This document shows, in pieces, positions 48,200 through 58,545 of a stretch of DNA of 64,000 nt. Below the pieces are notes generated by a model that saw only the letters and a list, made by a program, of their open reading frames with translations, did not search any database and was not told where the DNA came from. How positions within the stretch are numbered: position 1 is the first letter of the stretch; every line of letters begins with the position of its first letter. The position numbers and the translations under genes were made by a program. The stretch covers positions 3,596,001 through 3,660,000 of the forward strand of contig JYIP02000003.1 in the NCBI GenBank assembly GCA_001051155.2. Reading direction: 5' to 3'. The stretch is from Chrysoporthe austroafricana (lineage: Eukaryota > Ascomycota > Sordariomycetes > Diaporthales > Cryphonectriaceae).

Positions 48200-51100
48200 C
48201 TACTCTTCCTCTGAGGAGCTCGCATCATCACTATCATCGGCTTGAGTACCAGGCAGATTGGCGTCGTTGCGCTCAACCGAGGGCAGGGGCTCCTGGCTTC
48301 CACTTCCGGGGCGCTTATATGAGTTCTTCAGCTCTCGAAGCTGCTCGAGCTTGCGCTCCTGTTCAGCCTTGCCCATTGGCTTGTTCTTCTTGGGCTTCGC
48401 TGATTTGGCGGCGTTGGAACTATGAACCGGAGCGTGTGCGGGTTCATATTTCTTGAGTTGTTCCTTGTAGGACGGGAAGGACTTGATCACCAGATCAAAC
48501 AACTTGACAAGCGCATCGTCACTGAGCTGATCCATATCAAGCTCAAGCTCATCATCCTCGGTCTCCTAGGTGGATTCACCGGTCAGTCAACAGCTACAAA
48601 GCCTCGCAAGGTTCAAGGACACGCTCACCTTAAGGCCAGTATCCTTCTTGATAATGGCAATAGCCTTGTCAAGAGCATTGGCCTCGAGACGCGCTATGGC
48701 CTCACTAACGATCTCCTTCTCCTCCTCGTTCAACTTCTTCTTGGCAGGTTTCTTTGCCGCGGCACCACCACCAACCGCCTTCTTCGGTCCGGCCTGAGCG
48801 CCACTGCTCTTCTTGGATGCACCACCCCCAACAGCAGCAGCAGCACCAGTTGCCTTCCTTTTTGGAGCCTTCGGCTGCGAAGTCCTCTTCGTCTCTGTCG
48901 CCTTGTTGAGAGCCTGGCGCTTGTCTACCATTTGACTCTGCAGGTGGTTGATAATGCCCTGGTGCATGTCGATATCCAATTTGTCCGGGTTGTTGGAATT
49001 CAGCTTCTTATCGAGCTCAGCCCGTTCCTGCTTAAGTCTGCTGGACAGAGCATCAATAGAGCGTTGAATTTCCTTAACATCGGGACCCAAGCCTTCCTGT
49101 GGCTCTGCGTCACTGGCTTCATCCTCTTCAGTGTCTTCATCCTTGGCGCCTCCACGCGGGCTAGTCGCAGATGCAGGGGCTGCCGAGGATTGCGCATGCT
49201 TGCTCAACCAGCTGGCTTTCTCTGACCACTTCTTCTCGAAAATCTTCTCCAGCTCCCTGGCCGCGCCGGTTACAAGATGATCCTCGCCATTGAACTTGAC
49301 ACAGTTCTTAACTATAAGGCCAAAGTCCGCTTTGAAGTGATTCGCCGTCTCATATTCCCCCCTCTGCAGCTTGTCCTTCATAGTGCCCAAGTCCATGGGC
49401 TGCTTGACGACACTATGGTACGTCGGAATGTTGAGAGCCACAGGATCAACTGGTTCCATGAACCATTGATTGTGGATCCAGTTCTTGTTGGAGATGATGT
49501 CCTTCATAACCTCCTCGCAAAATCGTAACTCAGGTTTCTTCTTGTTCTTCGACGTCTTCGGCTGGAAACCGATGTCCTTATTCTTTGGGGGATGAATGGG
49601 TCTCTTGGGTCGATCGCCATCATTCTTGGTGCTATCACGGCGAATGTTGGGAAGACCAGAAGGTAGGAGAGCATAGATCTGAGAATCGTTTGACTTCTCT
49701 ATCGGGGATGGCGCAGCTGGACGGGGTTCCTTTTTGGGGGGAGGTGGATGGCGCGGCTCAGCATGCCTTGTGGGCATCTGCTTGGGCTCCTGCTTCACAG
49801 GCTTTGCTGGCTCTTCTGCAGGGATCACGGCCAAGCGTTCATCAATCTGAGACACCGTACTCTTGGCCCAGTTCGTGACATCGTGGGTGGGCCCGTTGAA
49901 AGTCGTAGCGTTCGCCTGCAGAAGCTCAACGTCTCTCCTGAATTGCCCTATAGTGTCGTATTTGCCCTCGCGCAGGTTCTGTTCTATGAAGCTGATGTCC
50001 ACGGGGCGCGCGATAAGCTGGCGATACTGATCCCAGACCGTAGGCCAAAGAATCTGCACCGGCTGCCTGAAGTGTTGCCCAGACTTAGTCTTCTTCACAA
50101 GTCCTAGCACCTTCCTAATCTCCCTATTCTGGTAGACCGTGATTGGGTTGTTGGCAAGTGCAGGGTCGTTCAGCTTGCGCGCACGTCCATCCACTGATAG
50201 CGGTACGGGAGATCCAGTGGACGCCTGTTGTGGCTCGGACGCCGGCGCCGGAACGGGAGCCGGTGCAATGATCTCAGCTGGCTTATCCACAGCCATCGCA
50301 TCAGCTGTGACCGATGTTGCTGTTTCGGCTCGCTCGGTAGCCGTAGCTTGCTCTCCAGATGTCCTGGCACGCTTTGCAGCAGGCTCTTCATCGTCGTCCT
50401 CGTCACGCTCTCGAGCAATCTTGGTGGAAGCCTGAGACGGAGCATCGGTCATGCTGGTGTCGATTGTCGAAGGTTCTGTAGCAGCCTCTTGCGACGCATC
50501 CAGAGCCATTTGCGACATAGGGACAGTTGGAGTCATGAGATCACTGGGAGGGGCTCCACTGGACGCGGTCGCGGAGGTATGAGACACTTGTGCAGCGCCG
50601 CCACCCTCAATGCCTGTACTGGGCTTGGTTGCCGCATCAGAGGCCGGCGCATCTTTTGCAGACGCCCCGATAGCATCTGAGGCACGGGCTGGCTTTGGTG
50701 AGAGCTCGGAAGGTTTCTCGGCAGGTATCGCATGTGCATCGACCACCACAGGCTCAGCAGGTGGTGAGGGTGGTTTGGCAGAGTCGGTTGGCGCATCGAC
50801 CATCTCAGTATCGTTCACTTCATTCGACTCGGTGGGACCGCTGTTGATGGGCGCACCATTCGAGCTCACATTATCGGCGCTTGGAGGCGTCATGGCTGAG
50901 ACACTCTGGTTAGAGACGAACGCGTCCTTGTTGGACACATCTGTGCCCTTCAGTTGGTTGTTGGATGGCGCATCGTTGTCGGTCGAGGATTTAGTGGCGC
51001 TTGTCGCGTCGGGTTGTGATTCAGCAGGCGAGACGTGGCTGCACGATGAAATACGTCAATTTGTGACGAGAGAGGAAGCGGAAGAAGAGGAGGCTGTTTG

Positions 51101-51344
51101 CGAGACGCGCAAGGCAGTTGAAAGGCAAGGAAAATTCTGTACAAACAAGACCACACGGAGAGAGAAGAGGCAGGAGGAAGCAACCAACAGGGACGGAGGT
51201 AAAGCGGCGCAATGCGACTCACCCATTGAGCTCCAAACCGTTGCGCTCGTCGCCAAGCGCAGCCGAGGTTGAGGCTGCCATACTGAGCGATTGCGATTTC
51301 TCGTCCAGGGCGACAGGTTCAGGCTGCGAGGCCATTACTGCCAT
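48200..51344 (-). CDS. BDF1: BET double-bromodomain transcription regulator (Bdf1-like)
   Basis: Three exons: 51,344-51,223, 51,038-48,629 and 48,565-48,200, about 965 residues. Intron 1 (184 bp, donor GTGAGT, acceptor GTGCAG) joins LELN-G-HVSP; intron 2 (63 bp, donor GTGAGC, acceptor CCTAG) joins DTGLK|ETEDD in phase 0. Bromodomain 1 spans about residues 344-444 and bromodomain 2 about 544-646; the acetyl-lysine-binding Asn lies in FN at about 422 and 624. A NET domain starts near residue 800 (LNEEEKEIVSEAIARLE) and crosses intron 2 into LSDDALVKLFDLV. The end is acidic and Ser-rich. BET proteins bind acetylated histone H4 and help recruit TFIID. The N-terminal 270 residues are low-complexity. 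The start was chosen as the first of two in-frame Met codons in exon 1. Confidence 0.93.
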
Positions 51345-53715
51345 TGATCGCAAGGCGACGAGGAAGGAATCGAGTTCTGAAAATTGAGAGTGCGTTCAGT
51401 CTGCGTACTGCGACATCAAATCTAGACTCGCGCGTGTCGCACAAAGCTTAGGTCGAGGTTGAAGCCGGATTGATTGCAGGGGTGGAATGCGATCAATCGA
51501 GTAGGACGCGCCGCGAGGGAAAAAGTGGGGAATGCGCGCGAGGATGGGTTGCGATGCGATGCGATGCGGTGCGCGAACAAGACCACAGCGACATGCAACT
51601 TTCGCAAGCTCGAGGAAACGTGCAGATAAGCAGTCTCACTGCGACTTAAAAGTGGAGAAAAGCGATTAATAAAGGTCACGAGAAGGCCAATGGTGGTGAT
51701 GGTGGGGGTTGGTTTGAGAAGGTAGTGCGTGGTTGCTGATCCCGCAAGGTTGGTGGGTTGGTTGAAGCTCGTGATAGCTTGGCGCCCAATGCGGGATTTG
51801 GAACGGAAGGGAAGAAGGCTGAAAATCAGCAAAATCGCAAAAAGGCAAAAGGATCAATATTTTAGCTTGGGCTAGCCTCGTGCACTGATCTCGACTGATG
51901 CAAGTGGATCCCGCGCTAGCCACCCCGGAAAGCGGTGGCTGGGTTTTTCCAGCCTGTGTCCGACGCTGGGATTGGGTGCAGCGGTCGCAGGGTCCAGGGC
52001 TAGTGTATGCAGAAGCAGGGATGAGAGGGTGTGAGAACAGAAAACAACAGGGTACGTACCGTGATGTAAGAGGTACGACGGGAACGAACGCGTTGCGGTG
52101 GTGAAAACGTTGGAGGGTGGTGTCGAGTGCCGGGGGGTGGGAAGGGCAGAGGATACCGAGCCTTTAAGACCAGAAAGGCTCAATCCAACGATCCAGGCGA
52201 GGGTCGGAAGGCGGATGGTATTTATCTCAGCAGCAGAATCAGCTAGCGTCAGGGCTGTACTAACCTGAAAAGGGATGAGGGGTAATCGAGCACCGAAAGC
52301 CACGGCAAGCTCGCCCAGGCCTGCGTCCGGGCGGATGCTTCTGGTTGGACAGATCTGAGCTGGCTCTGGAGTGCAGAAGGGTAACCCCTGCAGCACTGTT
52401 TCTTCGAAGACGAATTCGACTCATCCTTTCAGGACCTTTTTCAACTGAGGTCTCTCCAACCACCCTCGCGCCGAGCCTAGCCCTCTCCCTCTCTTACTCG
52501 TTCTGAGCTCGTTTTCTCCCTTCGCCGACGTGGGTCATGACCGGGAAACTTTGTTGCGGCTCACGGTATGAACTCAAAAATCACTTCATACGGGCATGAT
52601 AACGGTGACAGCCTGACGAGGTCTCAGGTGATGGGAGATGAGCTGGCAAGACGGCCACTACGCACCGAGGCGGGACGGGAGCAGACGACCCGGAGCATAG
52701 ACAGCGCAAGACATTCTGGAGCTTCAAACCGGGACTTGACCACAAGTTGGATGGGGTGATGCCTTCCTACCATTCTTCAAGGAAGGCTGGATATAACAAC
52801 TCCTGCCGCCATATGTCCGTAGTATTGACGGTGCAGATACTAGCCGGCTGCGGGTTGCACGTACTCGGTGCTCTGTGTTCGCCACCAACCCGGCGCAGTT
52901 GGAGCGCAAGATCATACGGCCAGTAAAGACGAGTGGAGGTTATGCTTTCTACAGGCCTTGCGGCTTCAGAATCTGGGGACGACTTCTGAAGATATAGCAG
53001 CATCAAGATCTCCAGGGCAGTCTGGTCTCACTTCGTCTTAGAGGTTATCCTAAAGCGACTTGTACGAAGCAGCTTGTGCTATCATAGGTGAGAACTGACG
53101 CTTTGCTAGCTCCTCTTTTTTGATCGCCCTGGAGAGTCCTAGCATTGCATATAAAGCTCATCGGTCCAAACAAGCCTTCAAATATAATTGATACATTGCA
53201 GGGTACGATCATTATTCTTAGGTTGTACTATGCATATCTCGGGTTCTTGCAACCCTAGGCTGGTAGCACAGAGTTCTGAGAGCGGCCATCTCAGGAGAGT
53301 GAATATTGATCTTGAGGTTCATGGCTATCCACCCATACCTGCATGTGAAAGATCTGATGCAGTACCATTTTTCTGTACCAAGTACTCCGTACACATCACA
53401 TGGTACTATGGTACCAACTACACTGCCGACCAGGTCCAGGGGTTTCTCGACGCTTGGACCACCTGGGGCTCAGTTCCAGGGAAGTCGGTGCTAAAATCCA
53501 GAACGGCAGAAAAAAAAAGTTACCTATAGAAAAGTTCCTCGTCAGCCTCTGCACTCTGCACCTCAACTCACAGATTCTCACACCACAACATTCTACCCTC
53601 TCGCTCCAACTCCCTCCGGTATTCAGCCCATTGATCACGTTGACTGCTTTGATCATTCGCCGATTGCCGTAACCCCCTCGTCCTCTTCCGACTCCCTCCT
53701 CCCAAAACACGTCAA
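51345..53715. promoter_or_regulatory. Divergent upstream region between BDF1-like and UTP5-like genes
   Basis: This 2.37-kb interval separates two housekeeping genes transcribed away from each other. It contains pyrimidine-rich tracts (about 52,445-52,520 and 53,560-53,700) like those near fungal core promoters and many short overlapping frames without similarity. It probably holds both promoters and 5' untranslated regions; a small unrecognised gene cannot be excluded. Confidence 0.5.
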
Positions 53716-54906
53716 ATGGCGACCAAGAGGAAGTTGGCTACGGTCGCGAAGCCTGTGCAACATAGTGCCAAACAGCCCAATGCATCAATATTAGATGAGA
53801 GCAAGACTGCTGTCTCAATCTCAGGCCATTCCCATCCCTCTACTTCGAAACAGGTCGAGCCCATCGAGATCTCCAGCGACTCCGAGAGCAACTACGATGA
53901 CCTGTCCGACCTCGATAACGATGATCGAACGGCACAGCAGCCCGAGGCCATTTCGCAGACCCAACCGCAGTTGAATGGCAAAGACGCAGATGCGGAGATG
54001 AAAGGAGAATACGACGAAGACGAGGACGATGCAGAACCTACTTTCGGCGATCTCATCCGCAACCACGAGACTGTCGATGTTGCCGCCGCCGTCCAAGGCG
54101 CCAACCACCAACCGAGCAGCGCACTCACGATCCTCCCGCCCCGCCAGATATCCGCGCCCTCTGCCACCTCGCTAGGCACCGTCTTGGCACAGGCTCTGCG
54201 CACTGATGACGCAGACCTGCTCGAGTCTTGTCTGCAGATCTCCGACACTACCGTCATCCGCAACACCATCCAGCGGCTCGACTCCAGACTTGCCGGCGCA
54301 CTCCTTACGCAGCTTGCATCGCGGCTGCACAGGAGGCCTGGTCGCGCACACAACCTCATGTCCTTCGTGCAGTGGACGCTGATTGCGCACGGGGGCGCGC
54401 TGGCCACGCAGCCGGAGATACAGAGACGGTTGGCAGAGCTGAATCGGGTCCTCGAGGAAAGGTCAAAGGGTTTGAACAGTCTGTTGGCTCTAAAGGGCAA
54501 GTTGGATATGTTGGAGGCGCAGATGGCGCTGCGCCGGGGAAACAAGACGCGAGGCGCTGATGCCGTTGACAGCAGTGACGAGGAGGACGAAGGAGAGGAA
54601 GGTATCGTCTACGTGGAGGGCCAGGAGGAAGACTCGCTGTCGAACGGTGTCTCACATCGGAGAGATGATGATGACGACGATCTTCCTGTCACAAACGGAT
54701 TTGCCTCTGACTCGGAAGAAGAGTCAGATGATGAGGATCAAGACGACATAGATGTGGACGACCTTGCAGAGGAAGACTTGGACGAGGACGAGGTCGACCA
54801 TGATGACATCGAAGACGACTCAGCGGAGGAGGAAGACGAGAGCGAGGCCGAAGCCGCACCGCCTGCCAAGGTTCAGAAAAAGACCAAGTCCTTCTCGAGG
54901 AGGTAG
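53716..54906 (+). CDS. UTP5: Utp12-domain ribosome-biogenesis protein (Utp5-like)
   Basis: A single exon of 396 residues. An acidic, Ser-rich N-terminal segment (about 45-110) is followed by a Utp12 domain at about residues 152-265 (SLGTVLAQALRTDDADLLES, then IQRLDSRLAGALLTQLASRL, RPGRAHNLMSFVQWTLIAHG, LNSLLALKGKLDMLEAQ). The C-terminal 110 residues are a long acidic run ending in a basic tail. Utp5 belongs to the t-UTP/UtpA subcomplex of the small-subunit processome in the nucleolus and couples rDNA transcription to early pre-rRNA processing. Yeast Utp5 also has an N-terminal WD40 propeller, which is absent here. I therefore call it Utp5-like by its domain and by how fungal relatives are usually named; another Utp12-domain subunit is possible. 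Confidence 0.8.
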   Translation: MATKRKLATVAKPVQHSAKQPNASILDESKTAVSISGHSHPSTSKQVEPIEISSDSESNYDDLSDLDNDDRTAQQPEAISQTQPQLNGKDADAEMKGEYDEDEDDAEPTFGDLIRNHETVDVAAAVQGANHQPSSALTILPPRQISAPSATSLGTVLAQALRTDDADLLESCLQISDTTVIRNTIQRLDSRLAGALLTQLASRLHRRPGRAHNLMSFVQWTLIAHGGALATQPEIQRRLAELNRVLEERSKGLNSLLALKGKLDMLEAQMALRRGNKTRGADAVDSSDEEDEGEEGIVYVEGQEEDSLSNGVSHRRDDDDDDLPVTNGFASDSEEESDDEDQDDIDVDDLAEEDLDEDEVDHDDIEDDSAEEEDESEAEAAPPAKVQKKTKSFSRR

Positions 54907-55541
54907 GATAGGCATACGGATGTGGGCCAATTGTAGGAGCAGTAATGGACAATTTCTGCCAATGCTACCAGCAAACTTGGCACACAGACTGCGGACATCA
55001 TCATGGTACTTGTTCTTTCCTCTCAAGGAAGATGTTGCTCAGCTTCTTTGTGATTCACCTTGTGTGCTCAAGCCAAATAATTAGCCTATTATTAGAAGCT
55101 ACGATGAAGCCGAACAGCCATTATTCATTGTAGAGAGGAGCATTAACAGCACAGGTCAAATACTTTGGCCTTAGGCAGAGCCCTGGTGCAGAGGCAACAG
55201 GAAACCTGCCCGACTTTATTCGATCCTCCGCTGACGGCGATCAGCAGCTTGCACTCACAGGTGTACAGAGAGCATCTTACACAAGGCGACCTTTGAATGA
55301 CCTTACCAGACCGGCAGGCTCACCAAGGGGTATTAAGCAATCAACCGGTAGGGTGAAGTGGTTCAAGTGGCTCCAACAGTTGGGAAGGCATCAAAATAGA
55401 AGGCGGCCAAGAACTATGATATCCATACCTTTCAACATAATCCTCCTCTTTCAGCAATTGATACACCATCGGAATCGACCACAGTGTCTATAGTCACCGG
55501 ACCGCGGGCATCATCACATGCTGTTATACCACAAACATCCA
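54907..55541. other. Convergent intergenic region
   Basis: This is 3' flanking sequence of the Utp5-like gene and of the methyltransferase gene, which point toward each other. No gene is recognised. Confidence 0.6.
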
Positions 55542-56449
55542 TCACTTCTTCTTCGTTGATTCAAGAAGTCCTCCAGGTTTTGTGGCTTTCACCGAGACGT
55601 AGTCCCAGAGGTGTCGGCCCCGGTAACCACCAGCACCCGCGACTGTATTGATGAAAAATTTGTCCAACCAGAATAACTTGATGATGAGGTATGGGATAAT
55701 GGCCATCAGATAGAACAGCCTGAGCATGGGCGTGACGTTCTCGGTATAGTTCAGAATCTCCACGTCGACAAGCCGACCTCCTCAAGCGTGTGCTTAAGAG
55801 TCCCTTGCTTCATAGGTCCAAGGGGCATGGCGCTCAGGTCAACGGTAAACGCCACAGCCCCGGCCAAATTTCCCATCTCCGAGGCCGAGTTGACCTTGAC
55901 TTCATATTCATGCCCAACATAACAACCGCCCGGCTTAAGGATTCGAAAGAAGCCGGCAAGTGCTTGCTTGGTGTCCGTAGCATGCACTAACGTCTCCATC
56001 GTATATACGCCATCGTATGAAGCATCGGGAATGTGCTCAAGGTGGTGGTAATCCCCCCTCCGAACCGTAACCCTGCCCTCTAGAAGATTGTCTTTGATGG
56101 TTTTCTGCGCTTTGGCAACGTGGTGTTCTACTACGTCGATCCCAGTCACACGCAGACCGTGCTGGGCCATGTATCGAGCCACGTGGGCAATGCCGCATCC
56201 AGCGTCAAGGACGAGTGAACCGTCTGGCAAATTCAGACGTTTGCACATCATCTCCTCCATCCTGCGCAGGCGGGGCGTGAGAGGAAAAGGCCACCATGTG
56301 TCCTTCTCCCAGTATCCGAAGTGGCGCGTACCGCCCAGTACAATGCGATAGCCGATGCGTGACTCCAGAGATTGATAGTACGCTTGCAATTCAGGGTTGT
56401 GACTGATGGTCGGCTGCGACTCGGTCGTTCCGGCTTTCAAGGCCATCAT
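55542..56449 (-). pseudogene. SAM-dependent methyltransferase broken by a one-base frameshift
   Basis: The first frame runs from ATG at 56,449 (an in-frame ATG at 56,542 is also possible) to TGA at 55,751. It holds a class I methyltransferase fold: motif I VLDAGCGIAHVARYM (about residues 80-94), motif II GIDVVEHHVAKAQ, and later YDGVYTMETLVHA and LKPGG. The layout resembles sterol 24-C-methyltransferase relatives. The expected continuation, VDVEILNYTENVTPMLRLFY ... YRGRHLWDYV, is present in a different frame from 55,769 to 55,542. Lack of one base between 55,769 and 55,770 (after GGCTT) explains the switch; no intron fits. As read, translation stops 6 residues later and loses about 75 residues, including a hydrophobic C-terminal segment. 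It may be a true mutation or an assembly error. Substrate unknown. Confidence 0.8.
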
Positions 56450-58545
56450 TATTGACTCGCAGTGTAATGACCAGGGAAAGTGGAGATTGGATTCTGTAGC
56501 ACAACGAGGCTGAGTAATGTGGGCTAAACGGATCATAAGCAAGTCTTAATCATCGTCAGGTCTCTGATGCAGTCAGGCTTGTGACCAGCAGCCAGGTCGT
56601 CGTGCTGAAGATGGAGCGTACCAAGTCACGGAGTAGCGGTGATGAACAGCAGCTCCGAAGTTGGTGTGGTGTACGTCCGTATTGTTTAACGTTACGCCGC
56701 CCCCAGAACTGTTCTCATAGGCTGATTCACGTGCTCGCAGAGCACGCCAGAATGCTAAGTACGCTGCCCTAACCATCACCAATGTCGCCTGCCCAACACC
56801 CCAAAATCGCCAAAATTAGCAGCATACAGATTCCGATTCCGGTCAAGGGGGCGAGAAGGTGCCAGTTTTAACTTATGTTCCAGTCCAGGAGCTGTTGACG
56901 TTGTCGCAGCTAGTCGGCATAGCGGGTGTCCGGCCGAAATATTAAACCCCCTGTCATATACTTTATGGGGCTCGTTTACGCATGCCCCATGATTATTATC
57001 TCGGTAATAATCAAAAGGCATCAAAGTCTGTACGCTTGAACATCCAGGTTTATAGTCAAGTGTTGGGTGTATCTCACACTGCTATCCTAGCTCAACAATT
57101 CCGTGATTGTCTATCACTTATTGTAGAAAACCAGAGTCTAGGTCTAAGGCTGGTGCCGGAAGCCGCTAACTAAGATCCTGTATTTCGGGTCTGGCAAACT
57201 CTCGAAGAAGAAATCATGTATATTTAGTCACCCAGATACTGAGATTATAGCACAGTACTATTAGGCAATGAAGGTGACTTCAAATAAGGTTTCATGTAGT
57301 TGTCCTGGTGCTTCGAGTACTAGGAATGGAGGCAACGGCGTTCCAGATACCGCGTTCACAGGCAAATATTTCCACTCACCGTATGCCAGGCTGCTACTTA
57401 TTAATCACCAACGAAATCCGGCTTTCAAATAATACAAAGTGTGTAGGAGAACACTGCTAATATGCTTGTACGCGCCTTTGAATTGAGAAAGGGCGATGGC
57501 CGGTTTCCTTCTGTCCAGATTCCAGCTGATGTGTTGTTGCTAGCTACACGATCCTTTGGAAGATACTACACAATTCTTTGGAAGATACAATGCTCTCCAT
57601 GTTGCCTGGCATGAATCCAAGAGCTTTTGCGTTTTCCGAAATACGGCAGCGGCAGCGAAAATCAGCAAGTTGAGCCAGTCAGGGATACGGATGGCATTGT
57701 TAAAGTCAAGGTCTCCATTCCTCTCAAGGAAAAGGAGGCTCGATTTTCCAGGGAAAGCCTTTGGACGAGTTGGTGTCGAAACCTGGCCATTCTCATGCTA
57801 GCTACATGCAACAGAGGAGGTTCCGATAATTTAGCCTTCAGAGTTCTGCTGCACTCTAGCGGTGATTCAGTCATTGACATCAGCCGACGTGGTCCAGTTT
57901 GCACAAGCTTTGCACTCTCTCTGGAGGAGGGGGGCCGGTTTAAATTTTATGTGGGATATGATCTGACAGGCTGCCGTGTGCCATAGCATTCTAACTCGGG
58001 GTCAGTGTACAGTCAGCCATGTAGCCATAGCTCTAGATTGCCAAATTATGCAGGCTCTAATTGTTACTCCAAGCCTCGTGTGCACCCGAATGAGTTGGCA
58101 TCTGCTTAACCACAACAGCCCCCACCTGAGCTGAGCCTCTCAACTTGTGGGTCAAATTCGGCTCTATTGGCTCAGTTGTGCTATGTACCTACGCAGCCCA
58201 CTTCGACAGCATGCATTCTTACATGCATAAGCACCGCATGTAGTGGAGGAAGCTACTTGAAGATATGTAAGAGCGGGGGCTGATAAGTCGGTCAGCAAGG
58301 AGCTACACAATGAATCATATTGTCAACCCCTCAACCCACAAATACAGAACCTGCAGAGTTGACCTGACATTGAAATATGAGGTGCTATTCTGCCAGCCAC
58401 TTACCACATGCCCTTTTAAGGAGTCCTCAGTCCAATGACTCCTCCCGTACTCTTCTCCATCCTGTGATAGCAACACGGTCTCCCTCTGTGCTTGTCATCT
58501 CCGTGGCAACAGCATCAACGGGCCAAGACAGTGAACGCTGCCTGA
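56450..58545. other. Intergenic region, no gene recognised
   Basis: 2.1 kb between the methyltransferase and NLR starts. The longest frame (57,627-57,986, plus) has no recognisable domain and no clear splice context. The composition is normal, without RIP-like bias. Confidence 0.5.

Noticed and set aside
48422..49225. 267-codon plus-strand frame
   Set aside because: It is the complement of the BDF1 C-terminal coding sequence and crosses its intron 2; no recognisable protein.
53892..54545. 217-codon minus-strand frame
   Set aside because: It lies opposite the Utp5-like gene, whose Utp12 domain is convincing.
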